The notes: generated from the letters alone by a model not told the origin. 64,000 nucleotides of DNA from Marivibrio sp040218065 (GCF_040218065.1 NZ_JAVJQE010000007.1:62001-126000), one strand, 5' to 3'; shown: positions 9,557 through 18,617, counted from the first letter of the stretch. Numbers and translations are program-made.

Positions 9557-10516
9557 TTAGCGCGCGGCTTCGTAAACGGCGCGCGCAATGGCGCGCGCAA
9601 TGCAGTCGGCCGCAATCGCGCCGAGTCGGGCCTGAACCAGCGCGTCGACGACGCCGGACCGCCGGCCGGTCGCCAGCGCAAAGACGCTGTCTCCGTCGAA
9701 CGGCGTGTGCACCGGCCGGATCGCGCGGGCCAAACCGTCCTGCGCCATCACGGCGAAGCGCTGCGCGGCCGACCGGTCCAACGGCGCGTCCGTCGCCGCC
9801 ACCGCCAGCGTCGTGTTGGTCCGCGCCATCTCCATCTTGGGGAAGCGGGGCGCGGGCTCCTCGGTCGCGCCGCTTGGTCTGAGACCGCCGAACTCGTCGT
9901 CTATCTCGAAGGCCCAGGCGTAGGGGCAGCCGTCCGCCATGCGGGTCGAGCCGAAGCTGTTGACCGCCGCCAGCGCGCCGACCGTGAAGCCGGTTTGCGG
10001 ATCGATGATCGAAACGCTGCCGACGCCCCCGGGCTCTCCGCCGGCGCGCGCGCCGCGCCCGGCGCCCACCCGGCCTTGCCGCAGATCGCGGTCGGCGGCT
10101 TCGCAGGCTGCGAGCCCCAAGGCGCGATAGGGCGGCTCGCCGCCCCAGTCCTTGTCGCCCTCATTCGCCAGATCGTAGAGGATCGCGGCCGGCACGATGG
10201 GGACGATAGCGGCGCCCGTATCGAACCCGCGCCCGCGCTGCGCAAGCCAGCTCATCACGCCGTCCGCCGCCGCCAACCCAAAGGCCGAGCCGCCGGACAG
10301 GACCAACGCGTCGATCCGATCCACCAGCGCGCCGGGGGCGAGCGCGTCGCTCTCGCGCGTGCCGGGGCCGCCGCCGCGAACGTCGAGCGCCGCGACGCAG
10401 CGCTCATCCGGCAGAATGACGGTCACGCCGCTCTCCGCGCGCTCGTCCTCGGCGTGCCCGACGCTCAGGCCGGCGACGTCGCAGATCGTATTCAGAGGAC
10501 CCGGGCGCGCGCTCAT
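9557..10516 (-). CDS. P1-family (DmpA/NylC-like) aminopeptidase/amidohydrolase
   Basis: A 319-residue member of the self-processing peptidase family P1 (L-aminopeptidase D-esterase, beta-peptidyl aminopeptidase, NylC). Family blocks are VRGGGPGTRESDAL, LSGGSAFGLAAADGV and AAVNSFGS. The Asn186-Ser187 pair in the last block fits the autocleavage site that exposes the Ser nucleophile. Known members cleave N-terminal D- or beta-amino acids, or omega-amide oligomers. There is no signal peptide, so it is cytoplasmic. The gene overlaps the upstream M81 peptidase gene by 4 bp and precedes a peptide-binding-protein gene, which suggests it processes imported unusual peptides. Confidence 0.88.
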   Translation of the reverse strand: MSARPGPLNTICDVAGLSVGHAEDERAESGVTVILPDERCVAALDVRGGGPGTRESDALAPGALVDRIDALVLSGGSAFGLAAADGVMSWLAQRGRGFDTGAAIVPIVPAAILYDLANEGDKDWGGEPPYRALGLAACEAADRDLRQGRVGAGRGARAGGEPGGVGSVSIIDPQTGFTVGALAAVNSFGSTRMADGCPYAWAFEIDDEFGGLRPSGATEEPAPRFPKMEMARTNTTLAVAATDAPLDRSAAQRFAVMAQDGLARAIRPVHTPFDGDSVFALATGRRSGVVDALVQARLGAIAADCIARAIARAVYEAAR

Positions 10517-12003
10517 GGGAAGGCCGCGTCAGGGTCGAGGGGATAGATCGGCCGCCGGACCTTCTCGAACCGCAGCAGCGCGTTGTCGGAGGTCGTCACC
10601 CCCTCCCCGTCGAGAGTCAGCGTGTGGCGCGCCAGATCGCCGAAGCCGGCGCGGTAATGAATCCGTGACTTCAGCATCAGATAGCGGATCGTCTCCGGCG
10701 CCAGGCCCATCATTCGGAAAACCCCCAAATCCCAGGGCTCGTGATGGTGCGAGGTGACGATCAGCCGAACCCCGCCGATCCGAAACAGCGCCGACGGGCC
10801 GCAGTCCACCGTGATCCCGGTGTACATCGGCCCCTCCACCTGAAAGCGCCCGTCGCTGAGCGCCTCCACCACCCCCGTCGTACGCATCGGCCGACCCTCC
10901 AGGCCGATCGAGGGCATGTCGGTCTTGCCGCCGAGGTCGAGCGTGAGCTCGGCGCCCACGCCCGCCGCGCCCATAGCGGCGACCGCCTGCGGGTCCCAAA
11001 CGGTTGCGACGGCGACGTCGTCGAGGCCGGCGCGCACAACCGCCTGGATCGCCGTCATCACGTCCTGCGTCGCCCCCGAGCCGCAATTGTCCGCATGGTC
11101 CAGCAGCACGATCGGGCCGTGATTGAGGCGCGAGGCCTCGGCGACGGCCTCGCCGATCGGGCGGCCTTGATAAATGAAATCGGCGCGCGCCGCCCAGGCG
11201 GCCTCGGCCAGCGCGTTGGCGCCGGCCTGCGCCCGTTCGACCGCGCCGTCGGTCTTGGCGTCCGCGACCAGGATCGCCGAGGTTCCGGCGTCTTCGATGT
11301 CCGCCAAGGGAAAGCCGCCGAAGACGGTCGCCGCCAGTATGCCGACGTCACCCTCGAGCCGGCGCGCCTCGGCGATCAGGCCGGCCATCGGCGCGTCGTC
11401 GGTGCCCTGGCGCAGCGTCTGGGACAAGAGCGGCGGGCGCGCCCAGCGCATGACGGGCTCGACCGTCCCCTCCATCGCGTCCAGGACGATCCGGCCCACC
11501 TGCTCCGCCACCTCGTACATGTCGATATGCGGATAGGTCTTGTAGCCGATCAGCGCCGTGCAATTGTCGACCATCGTCTGTGTCAGATTGCAGTGCAGAT
11601 CGAGCGTCACCGCGATCGGCAGATCAGGATGCGCCGCGCGCAGGCGGCGCAACAGCTCGCCCTCGCCGTCGTCGGCGCTCTCGCTCACCATCGCGCCGTG
11701 CAGATCGAGCAGCGCCGCATCGCAACCCTCCGCCGCCTCCAGAATCGCGTCGGCGAGGCGCTCATACGCGTCGGCGGTGACGGGCCCGGCAGGCATCGCC
11801 TCGGCGGCGACGGGAGTGACAACCTCCGCCCCGCGCTCCTGCGCCAGCTTCATATAGGCCGCCTGCGGCATCGCAGTGCCTTCCATGGCGCGGCGCGCAT
11901 CCGCGTCGAAATGCAGCCCCCAGGCGCGAAACCGCGCCAGATCCGTGACGATGGGCGAGAAGGTGTTCGTCTCGTGCTTGAAGGTCGCGCAGAGGATTTT
12001 CAT
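10513..12003 (-). CDS. M81-family metallopeptidase (MlrC/microcystinase-like)
   Basis: A 496-residue protein starting MKILCATFKHETNTFSP, the characteristic start of the M81/MlrC family. Putative metal-binding motifs are LLDLHGAMVSE and TLDLHCNLT (each with Asp-x-His), and a conserved segment LLDHADNCGSGA precedes the C-terminal domain. MlrC of microcystin degraders is a zinc peptidase acting on linearised peptides containing unusual residues; other members have unknown substrates. The ATG start was chosen because the family N-terminus begins there. The stop overlaps the P1 peptidase start by 4 bp, making it first of a likely operon of two peptidases plus an uptake system. Microcystin itself is not implied. 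Confidence 0.88.
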   Translation of the reverse strand: MKILCATFKHETNTFSPIVTDLARFRAWGLHFDADARRAMEGTAMPQAAYMKLAQERGAEVVTPVAAEAMPAGPVTADAYERLADAILEAAEGCDAALLDLHGAMVSESADDGEGELLRRLRAAHPDLPIAVTLDLHCNLTQTMVDNCTALIGYKTYPHIDMYEVAEQVGRIVLDAMEGTVEPVMRWARPPLLSQTLRQGTDDAPMAGLIAEARRLEGDVGILAATVFGGFPLADIEDAGTSAILVADAKTDGAVERAQAGANALAEAAWAARADFIYQGRPIGEAVAEASRLNHGPIVLLDHADNCGSGATQDVMTAIQAVVRAGLDDVAVATVWDPQAVAAMGAAGVGAELTLDLGGKTDMPSIGLEGRPMRTTGVVEALSDGRFQVEGPMYTGITVDCGPSALFRIGGVRLIVTSHHHEPWDLGVFRMMGLAPETIRYLMLKSRIHYRAGFGDLARHTLTLDGEGVTTSDNALLRFEKVRRPIYPLDPDAAFP

Positions 12004-12064
12004 GGACGGGGCCGTCTCCACAATCGCCGGACAGGCCGCCAGTGTAGCCGCGCGGGAAGGCCGC

Positions 12065-13444
12065 TCAAGCGTTGCGCGCCTCAACGGGAAGGATCAGGCG
12101 AAAGCGCGCGCCGTCCGCGCCGCTGGCGACCAGCGTCAGATCCCCCCCGTTGCTGTGCGCGAGCTCCCGCGCGATGGCGAGGCCGAGACCGGTCCCGCCG
12201 GCCCGCGCCGAACCTTCGAACGGCTGGAACAGTTTTTCCTGCGCCCGCGGCGCCAGGCCCGGGCCGTCGTCCGCGACGTCGAGGGCGACCGTCGCCGCGT
12301 CGTCCGGAGCGCTCGCCGAGACGGGACGGGCCGTGACGGTGATGCGCGTCGCGCCCGCTTCGGCGGCGTTGCGGAGCAAATTGTTCAGCATGCGATAGAG
12401 CTGATCGCGGTCGGCGTAGACTTGCACGCCCGCGCCCGTCCGATTGTCCAGAAGCGCGCCGTTGGCGAGACCCTGGCCGGCTTCCTCGACCGCCTCGGCC
12501 AGACGAACCGTTTCGGGTCGGCGGGACGGTTGGTCGCGCCCGACGTAATGCAGCGTCTCGGAGGCGAGCTTGACCGCCCGCTCGATTGAGGCGACGAGCG
12601 TCGGCGTCACCCGCTGAACCTCCGGGTCGGCCGAACTCTCCAGCCGGTCGGACACGACCAGAGCCGTCGACAGCACGCCGCGCAGATCGTGCTGGATCTT
12701 CGCGACCGCCGCGCCGAGCGCGGCCAGATGCCGACGCTGGGTGAGCGTGTCGTGCAGCGCCTGCTGCATCACCGCCAGTTCGCGCTCCGCCACGCCCAGC
12801 TCGTCGCGCCGGGCGGACGGCTCGACGATGCGGCTGGCGTCGTCGGGGGCTTCGCGAAATCGCACCATCCGGCCGGTGAGCCGGCGCATCGGGCGCACGA
12901 ACTGCCAGCGCAGCACCAGAAAGACCAAGCCGGCGGTGACCATCGAGATCACCAGGCTCAACATCAAAATCCGGCCGGCGAAGCCGATGATGGCGGAGCA
13001 CAACGGCCCCTCCGTCAGCACCAGTTCAATATCCACGGCCGGGTCCTTGGGCGACGGGCCGACGACGCGGATCACGCCCTCGCCGTCGCTCACCAGGGCG
13101 GACAAGGCGCGGCCGATCATGTCGACCGGCCCTTCCTGGGACAGCTCGTAGCTGCGGTCCACCGCCGGCGGCATGTCGTTCAAAAGCGCGACCCTGGCCC
13201 CGTCTCGGCGCAGCGCGATGGCTTCGGCGCCGACGAAGTCCAGCAACTGGCGCTCCAACTCCTCAGAGACCATGGCGTCCGGCGCCGCCTCCAATGTGAG
13301 GATCGCCACGTGCGCCGCGCCCAGCCGTTCGGCCAGCCACGTGGTTCGGTAGCGCGCGACCGACGGCAGAAAGATCAGCACCTCCGCTAACATCACGAAG
13401 ACGATGGTCAGGATCAGCAGCCGGGCGGACAGGCTTTTCTGCAT
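12065..13444 (-). CDS. Membrane sensor histidine kinase, orphan
   Basis: A 459-residue kinase. Transmembrane helices near residues 7-29 and 155-178 bracket a ~125-residue periplasmic sensor domain. A HAMP-like linker follows, then an H-box KIQHDLRGVLSTA with His252, an N-box NNLLRNAAEAG, G1 VADDGPGL and G2 GGTGLGLAIARELAHSNGG. All catalytic motifs look intact. No response-regulator gene is adjacent. It lies 61 bp upstream of the M81 peptidase gene on the same strand, so it could be co-transcribed with the peptide cassette, but its signal and partner cannot be read from sequence. Confidence 0.92.
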   Translation of the reverse strand: MQKSLSARLLILTIVFVMLAEVLIFLPSVARYRTTWLAERLGAAHVAILTLEAAPDAMVSEELERQLLDFVGAEAIALRRDGARVALLNDMPPAVDRSYELSQEGPVDMIGRALSALVSDGEGVIRVVGPSPKDPAVDIELVLTEGPLCSAIIGFAGRILMLSLVISMVTAGLVFLVLRWQFVRPMRRLTGRMVRFREAPDDASRIVEPSARRDELGVAERELAVMQQALHDTLTQRRHLAALGAAVAKIQHDLRGVLSTALVVSDRLESSADPEVQRVTPTLVASIERAVKLASETLHYVGRDQPSRRPETVRLAEAVEEAGQGLANGALLDNRTGAGVQVYADRDQLYRMLNNLLRNAAEAGATRITVTARPVSASAPDDAATVALDVADDGPGLAPRAQEKLFQPFEGSARAGGTGLGLAIARELAHSNGGDLTLVASGADGARFRLILPVEARNA

Positions 13445-13539
13445 GGGGCGCGGGGGTCTTCCTCGGCGAACGAAAACTTGGACGGGACGCGCACGCCGCA
13501 GTCTACGCCGATCGGAGGCGTCGGGTCATCACCCGTGCG

Positions 13540-14319
13540 TCACGGGCCGAGCCGGCGCTTGCCCTTGATCTTCTTGTAGGCGGCCGGGATCAGCGCGATC
13601 ACGCCGAGGCCGACGAGGCCCGTCAGGATTTCCGGCGTCAGCACCGCCGAGACGGAGAAGCTCTCCCCCCGGTCGAAGATCGCGCCCAGACCGGCCCCGA
13701 AACTGGCGTAGACGAAGGTCCCTGGGATGATGCCGACGAACGTGGCGATCACGTAGGTGCGCAGCCGCACGCCGAGGAACGCCGGCGCCAGATTGGCGAC
13801 GAAGAACGGGACGACCGGCACTAGGCGCAGGAAGAGCATATAGCTCAGCGCGTTCTCGTTGAAGCCTGCGCGCATCCGCGCGAGCCACGGACCCGCCTTT
13901 CCCGCCAGTTGATCGCCCAGCGAGGTCTTGGCCGCGAGAAAGACCAGCGTCGCCCCGATCGTCGCCGCGACCACGACGTAGGCGGCGCCCGGCGCCTGGC
14001 CGAACAGGAAGCCGCCCGCGATCGTCATCACGGCCCCGCCGGGCAACGAGAAGGCGACGACCGCGATATAAACCAGCGCGTAGACGATCACGGCGAGCGC
14101 GCCCCAGCGCTCCACCCAATCAAGCAGCGCGGCGCGATTCTGCTGCAGCTGCTCGAAGCTGAGATAGGCGTCCAACCCGAAGGCTTTCGCCGCGACGAGG
14201 CCCGCCGCCAGCAGCGCGATCGGCCACAGGCGGCGCCACTGAAACGGCGTGCGCCCGCTCGCGCCCGGTCCGCTCTCTCGCGCCCGCTCGGGCTCGTCCA
14301 TCGTCTTGATCTCCGTCAT
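13540..14319 (-). CDS. TVP38/TMEM64 family membrane protein
   Basis: A 259-residue integral membrane protein with about six hydrophobic segments. The SNARE-associated/VTT domain motifs are visible: FSLPGGAVMTIAGGFLFG, then LFLRLVPVVPFFVANLAPAFLG, then FVGIIPGTFVYASFGAGLG. VTT proteins are membrane proteins of the DedA superfamily, thought to act in lipid scrambling or membrane homeostasis. The start MTEIKTMDEPER is preceded by GAGGGCG. An upstream in-frame alternative would add 30 Arg/Ser-rich residues and lacks support. It is monocistronic, with kinase and rpmH neighbours that suggest no specific role. Confidence 0.88.
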   Translation of the reverse strand: MTEIKTMDEPERARESGPGASGRTPFQWRRLWPIALLAAGLVAAKAFGLDAYLSFEQLQQNRAALLDWVERWGALAVIVYALVYIAVVAFSLPGGAVMTIAGGFLFGQAPGAAYVVVAATIGATLVFLAAKTSLGDQLAGKAGPWLARMRAGFNENALSYMLFLRLVPVVPFFVANLAPAFLGVRLRTYVIATFVGIIPGTFVYASFGAGLGAIFDRGESFSVSAVLTPEILTGLVGLGVIALIPAAYKKIKGKRRLGP

Positions 14320-14460
14320 ATCGCGACCGCCCTCGTCTCGCGCCCCGCATCCTGGCCGACTTCGCGACCGATTGCGAGATAAGCCGGCCCGCGCCGACGG
14401 GCCAATCAAGCCTGCGTGAAAGCGTCGCGAGCAAGCCGGAAAACCCGCGTCCGCGACGCG

Positions 14461-14489
14461 TTGACTTGGGCGCCGTCAGCCCCTATACA
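14461..14489 (+). promoter_or_regulatory. rpmH promoter (sigma70 type)
   Basis: TTGACT (14461-14466) and TATACA (14484-14489) are separated by exactly 17 bp. This places transcription start near 14497, about 35 nt before the rpmH GTG, with AGGAGA as ribosome-binding site in between. It is one of the best sigma70-like matches in the window, as expected for a ribosomal-protein operon. Confidence 0.8.
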
Positions 14490-14530
14490 CCGCCAGCGAT
14501 TTTTGGGGCATTTCCCGCAGGAGACGAGAC

Positions 14531-14665
14531 GTGAAACGCACTTTTCAGCCGAGCCGTCTGGTTCGCAAGCGCCGCCACGGGTTCCGCGCGCGCATGGCCA
14601 CCAAGGCCGGCCGCCAGGTGATCAACCGCCGCCGCGCGAAGGGCCGCAAGCGCCTCTCCGCGTAA
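14531..14665 (+). CDS. rpmH: 50S ribosomal protein L34
   Basis: A 44-residue, very basic protein with the invariant L34 sequence pattern MKRTFQPSRLVRKRRHGFR and the ending RRRAKGRKRLSA. L34 is a component of the large ribosomal subunit bound to 23S rRNA. The start codon is GTG, 7 nt after an AGGAGA ribosome-binding site and downstream of a strong promoter. It is followed after 9 bp by rnpA, the conserved bacterial order. Confidence 0.97.
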   Translation: MKRTFQPSRLVRKRRHGFRARMATKAGRQVINRRRAKGRKRLSA

Positions 14666-14674
14666 CGGACGCCC

Positions 14675-15148
14675 GTGCGCGTGCTGCGGCTCAAACGGCG
14701 CGCGGACTTCCTGAAGGCGACGCGCGCACGCAACAGCGCGGCTGCGCCGGGGCTGGTCCTGCAAGCCCGCCTCTGGAGCGAGGCCGAGCGAGGCGAGCTG
14801 TCGCGCGCGGCGCCGGGCGAAGACATTCTCCGGGTTGGCTTCACCGCCAGTCGAAAGGTCGGCAAGGCGGTGACGCGGAACCGGGCGAAACGCAGATTGC
14901 GCGCGCTGGCCGACGAGGTTTTGCGCGCGCACGCGCGTCCGGGGGTCGACTATGTCGTCATCGCGCGCGCGGCGACGACGGAGCGGAGTTTCGAGAAGTT
15001 GCGCAAGGACATGCTGTCGGCGTTGAAGCGCGTCGGCGGCCTGCGCGAGCGAGAGCCACACGCCGCGGCCGAGGGGCGGCCGACCGGGGCCGACGCGCCC
15101 GCCGCCCCTGACCGCTCAAGCCGGGAAGGACCCGATGGATCAGGATAA
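14675..15148 (+). CDS. rnpA: Ribonuclease P protein component
   Basis: A 157-residue basic protein with the RnpA core: LKRRADFLKATRAR near the N-terminus, then VGFTASRKVGKAVTRNRAKRRLR, the RNR motif that contacts RNase P RNA. It helps the catalytic RNA recognise precursor tRNA leaders. The start is GTG. The C-terminal ~35 residues (EREPHAAAEGRPTGADAPAA) are a low-complexity extension beyond the usual ~120 residues. Its 3' end overlaps yidC by 14 bp, so YidC may be translated by re-initiation. The small yidD gene often found between rnpA and yidC is absent. Confidence 0.95.
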   Translation: MRVLRLKRRADFLKATRARNSAAAPGLVLQARLWSEAERGELSRAAPGEDILRVGFTASRKVGKAVTRNRAKRRLRALADEVLRAHARPGVDYVVIARAATTERSFEKLRKDMLSALKRVGGLREREPHAAAEGRPTGADAPAAPDRSSREGPDGSG

Positions 15149-16928
15149 ACGCAACCTCTGGCTCGCCATCGTCCTGTCGGTCGCGATCCTGATCGGCTGG
15201 CAGTTCGTCTTCCCGGACCCGGCGCTGCAACAGCAGAGCGCCCAACAATCCGATCCGCAGAGCGTCGCGCCGTCCGCCCAGCAAGGCGGCCAGGCGCCGA
15301 ACGCGGGCGGGACCGCCGCCCCCAGCGCGGACGGCGCCCAGGTCCCCGGCCAAGGCGCGCTGCCCGGGGCCGACCCGAGCGTGAGCCGCGCCGACGCGCT
15401 GGCCGCCGCCCCGCGGGTGACGATCGAAACGCCGGCGGTCGCCGGCTCCATCAATCTTCGCGGCGCGCGCTTCGACGACCTAACCCTCAAGAACTACCGC
15501 GAGACGGTCGACCCGGACTCGCCGCGCATCGACCTGCTGCATCCGGCCGGCGGCGCGCAGCCCTATTACGCGGAGTTCGGCTGGGCCCCGATGCAGGGCG
15601 TCGAGACGCCGACCCGAGAGAGCGTCTGGACCGCCGATCGCAATCGCCTGACGCCGGAGGAGCCGGTAACGCTTAGCTGGTCGAACGGCGAGGGGCTGAC
15701 CTTCGAGCAGATCGTCGAGATCGACGAAGACTACATGATCACCGTCACCCAGCGCGTGGCGAACCAAGGCGAGGAGGCGGTCTCCGTCTCTCCCTACGGG
15801 CTGATCAGCCGGACGGGGACGCCGGATACGCTCGGCTTCTACATCCTGCATGAGGGGCTGATCGGCGTGCTGCAGGACGGTCTCGAAGAGATCGACTACG
15901 ACGACCTGCGCGACGCGCCCAACCGGCGCGAGACCTTCGAGACCACCGGCGGCTGGATGGGGATCACCGACAAGTACTGGCTGGTCACGCTGGTGCCGGA
16001 TCAGTCGCTGCCGGTCGGCGCGCGCTATCTGGCCTCCAAGCGCGGCGGCGCCGATCTCTACCAGGTGGACTTCCTGTCGCCCGGCCAATCGATCGCGCCG
16101 GGCGAGACGGCGCAACGTCAAAGCCGTCTCTTCGCCGGCGCGAAGGAGACGACGCTCCTCGACCGCTACAGCGAGGAGCTCGGCATCGTCAATTTCGACC
16201 TCGCGGTCGATTTCGGCTGGTTCTATTTCCTCACCAAGCCGATCTTCCTGGCGATCCACTGGCTGCACGGCGTGTTCGGCAATTTCGGCGTCGCGATCCT
16301 GCTGCTGACGCTCGGCATCAAGATCGTCTTCTTCCCGCTGGCGAACAAATCCTACAAGTCGATGAGCAAGATGAAGCTCCTCCAGCCGAAAATGCAGGAG
16401 TTGAAGGAGCGTTTCGGCGACGACCGCCAGAAGATGAACCAGGAGCTGATGGAGCTCTACAAGAAGGAGAAGGTGAACCCGCTGTCGGGCTGCCTGCCGA
16501 TCCTGGTTCAGATCCCGGTCTTCTTCGCGCTCTACAAGGTGCTGTTCGTCACCATCGAGATGCGCCACGCGCCGGGCCTGTTCTGGATCGACGATCTGTC
16601 GGCGCCGGATCCGTTCGGAATCCTGACCGCCTTCGGGCTGATCGACTGGCAGGTGCCCGGGCTGCTGGCCTTCGTGAACATCGGGCTGTGGCCGCTGATC
16701 ATGGGCCTGTCGATGTATCTGCAGCAGAAGCTGAACCCGGCGCCTTCGGACCCGATCCAGGCGAAGGTCTTCATGCTGATGCCGATCATGTTCACCTTCC
16801 TGCTGGCGCAGTTCCCGGCCGGCCTGGTGATCTACTGGGCGTGGAACAACACGCTGTCGATCGCACAACAATACGTCATCATGCGCCGCATGGGCGTCGC
16901 GATCGGCGGCGGCAAGGCGAAGAGCTGA
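15135..16928 (+). CDS. yidC: Membrane protein insertase YidC
   Basis: A 597-residue YidC of the Gram-negative long type. The N-terminal anchor is NLWLAIVLSVAILIGWQFVF, followed by a Gln/Ala/Pro-rich linker and the large periplasmic beta domain. The conserved C-terminal insertase core contains FLTKPIFLAIHWLHGVFGNFGVA, the cytoplasmic helical hairpin YKSMSKMKLLQPKMQELKERF and NPLSGCLPILVQIPVFFALY. YidC inserts and folds inner-membrane proteins, alone or with SecYEG. It overlaps the end of rnpA and is followed 5 bp later by engB, so the region is one transcription unit. Confidence 0.97.
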   Translation: MDQDKRNLWLAIVLSVAILIGWQFVFPDPALQQQSAQQSDPQSVAPSAQQGGQAPNAGGTAAPSADGAQVPGQGALPGADPSVSRADALAAAPRVTIETPAVAGSINLRGARFDDLTLKNYRETVDPDSPRIDLLHPAGGAQPYYAEFGWAPMQGVETPTRESVWTADRNRLTPEEPVTLSWSNGEGLTFEQIVEIDEDYMITVTQRVANQGEEAVSVSPYGLISRTGTPDTLGFYILHEGLIGVLQDGLEEIDYDDLRDAPNRRETFETTGGWMGITDKYWLVTLVPDQSLPVGARYLASKRGGADLYQVDFLSPGQSIAPGETAQRQSRLFAGAKETTLLDRYSEELGIVNFDLAVDFGWFYFLTKPIFLAIHWLHGVFGNFGVAILLLTLGIKIVFFPLANKSYKSMSKMKLLQPKMQELKERFGDDRQKMNQELMELYKKEKVNPLSGCLPILVQIPVFFALYKVLFVTIEMRHAPGLFWIDDLSAPDPFGILTAFGLIDWQVPGLLAFVNIGLWPLIMGLSMYLQQKLNPAPSDPIQAKVFMLMPIMFTFLLAQFPAGLVIYWAWNNTLSIAQQYVIMRRMGVAIGGGKAKS

Positions 16929-16933
16929 CGGGG

Positions 16934-17611
16934 ATGGGCGACGCCGACGGCCCGACTTTCGCCGCCCCCGGCCCCTATTCCCCCGACGCGGACGCGCTCG
17001 AGACGGGGCGGCTGTTGTTCGCCAAGGAGGCGCAGTTCATGCTGGGCTGCACTTCGGTCCGGCAGTTGCCCCAGCCGATCGCGCCGGAAGTCGCCTTCGC
17101 CGGACGCTCCAATGTCGGCAAATCGAGCCTGATCAACGCGCTGACCGGTCGCAAGACGCTGGCGCGCACCTCGAACACGCCGGGCCGCACGCGCGAGATC
17201 AACTTCTTCGACCTGGACGGGCGGCTGCGCCTCGTCGACATGCCGGGCTACGGCTACGCCAAGGCGCCGAAGACCGCAGTGGAGGGCTGGACCGAACTGA
17301 TCCGCGACTATTTGCGCGGACGCCTGGAACTGCGCCTCGTCTGCCTGCTGATCGACGCGCGCCACGGCGTGAAGGCCTCGGACGAGGGCTTGATGGAGCT
17401 GATGGATCAGGCCGGCGTCGCCTATCAGATCGTGCTGACCAAGTGCGACAAGCCGAAGAACGCCGAGCTCGAGGCGATCGACCGCAAGGTCAGCGAGGCG
17501 ATCGCCAAACGCCCGGCCGCCGCGCCCCGCCCGATGCGCACCAGCGCCGAGAAGGGCTGGGGCGTCGCCGACCTGCGCGCGCGGCTCGGCGCGCTGGCCC
17601 TGCCGGCGTAA
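16934..17611 (+). CDS. engB: Ribosome-biogenesis GTP-binding protein EngB (YihA/YsxC)
   Basis: A 225-residue TRAFAC GTPase. The G1 motif is GRSNVGKSSL, the G2 region is RTSNTPGRTREINFF, G3 is DMPGYGYA and G4 is TKCDK; a TSAEKG-type G5 follows. EngB assists a late step of large-subunit assembly. The chosen ATG lies 5 bp after the yidC stop with GACGGGG upstream, and gives an N-terminal extension of ~30 residues before LFAKEAQFMLGC, common in alphaproteobacterial homologues. It continues the rpmH-rnpA-yidC operon and is followed by argB. Confidence 0.96.
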   Translation: MGDADGPTFAAPGPYSPDADALETGRLLFAKEAQFMLGCTSVRQLPQPIAPEVAFAGRSNVGKSSLINALTGRKTLARTSNTPGRTREINFFDLDGRLRLVDMPGYGYAKAPKTAVEGWTELIRDYLRGRLELRLVCLLIDARHGVKASDEGLMELMDQAGVAYQIVLTKCDKPKNAELEAIDRKVSEAIAKRPAAAPRPMRTSAEKGWGVADLRARLGALALPA

Positions 17612-17708
17612 GGGCGCGCCCGGCTGGAAAAGTCCGGGCGTCTGGGCTAGACCAGCGTCGGGTGGATAACGACGCAAAGATAAACAGCCTTCGAGGAAAC
17701 CCCGGACC

Positions 17709-18617
17709 ATGACCGTGGACAAGGCGCGCAGGCGGGTGGAATGGCTGGCGCAGGCGGGCATCCTGACCGAAGCCCTGCCCTTCATGCGCCGCTACACCGG
17801 CAAGACCGTGATCATCAAGTACGGCGGCCACGCGATGGGCGACGCGTCATTGGCGCAACTGTTCGCGCGCGACGTGACGCTGCTGAAGCAGGTCGGCGTC
17901 AATCCGATCGTCGTGCACGGCGGCGGCCCGCAGATCGGCGAGATGCTGACGCGCCTCGCCAAGGAAAGCGAGTTCATCGACGGGCTGCGCGTGACCGACC
18001 AGGAAACCGTCGACATCGTCGAGATGGTCCTGTCGGGGCGCATCAACAAACAGATCGTCGCCGCTTTGCAGCAGGCGGGCGGCTACGCCGTCGGCCTGTC
18101 GGGCAAGGACGGCGGGCTGTTGCAGGCCAAGAAGCTGACCCGCACCGTCAAGGACCCGGAAAGCCGGATCGAGCGCCATCTGGACCTGGGATTCGTGGGC
18201 GAGCCGACGGCCGTCGATCCGACGATCCTGGAGACGTTCCGGGACACCAAGGTGATCCCGGTGATCGCGCCGATCGGGATCGGCGCCGAGGGCGAGACCT
18301 ATAACATCAACGCCGACACGGCCGCCGGGGCGATCGCAGGCGGCGCGGGCGCGCGCCGCCTCTTGCTGTTGACCGACGTGCCGGGCGTGCTGGACCGGGA
18401 CGGCGAACTGATCCGCGAGCTCACCGTCTCGGAAGCGGAAACGCTGCAGGCGAAGGGCGTCATCTCCGGCGGCATGATCCCCAAAGTGCAGACCTGCATC
18501 GAGGCGGTGCGCGCCGGCGCCGAGGCCTCCGTCATCCTGGACGGGCGGGTCGCCCATGTGATCCTGTTGGAGCTCTTCACCGAACACGGCTCGGGCACCA
18601 TCATCCGGCCGGATTGA
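17709..18617 (+). CDS. argB: Acetylglutamate kinase
   Basis: A 302-residue amino-acid kinase. Motifs are KYGGHAMGD (phosphate binding), VHGGGPQIGEML (substrate binding), GLSGKDGG, YNINADTAAGAIA and GGMIPKVQTCIEAV. The enzyme phosphorylates N-acetyl-L-glutamate in arginine biosynthesis. The N-terminal helix (ARRRVEWLAQAGILTEALPFMRRYTGK) is the extension found in hexameric, arginine-inhibited forms and in PII-binding forms. A gap of 97 bp separates it from engB, so it may have its own promoter; I could not identify one. Confidence 0.97.
   Translation: MTVDKARRRVEWLAQAGILTEALPFMRRYTGKTVIIKYGGHAMGDASLAQLFARDVTLLKQVGVNPIVVHGGGPQIGEMLTRLAKESEFIDGLRVTDQETVDIVEMVLSGRINKQIVAALQQAGGYAVGLSGKDGGLLQAKKLTRTVKDPESRIERHLDLGFVGEPTAVDPTILETFRDTKVIPVIAPIGIGAEGETYNINADTAAGAIAGGAGARRLLLLTDVPGVLDRDGELIRELTVSEAETLQAKGVISGGMIPKVQTCIEAVRAGAEASVILDGRVAHVILLELFTEHGSGTIIRPD

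Noticed and set aside
14410..14530. Replication origin near rpmH
   Set aside because: rpmH neighbours dnaA and oriC in some bacteria, but there are no DnaA-box clusters, AT-rich unwinding region or dnaA/dnaN genes here.
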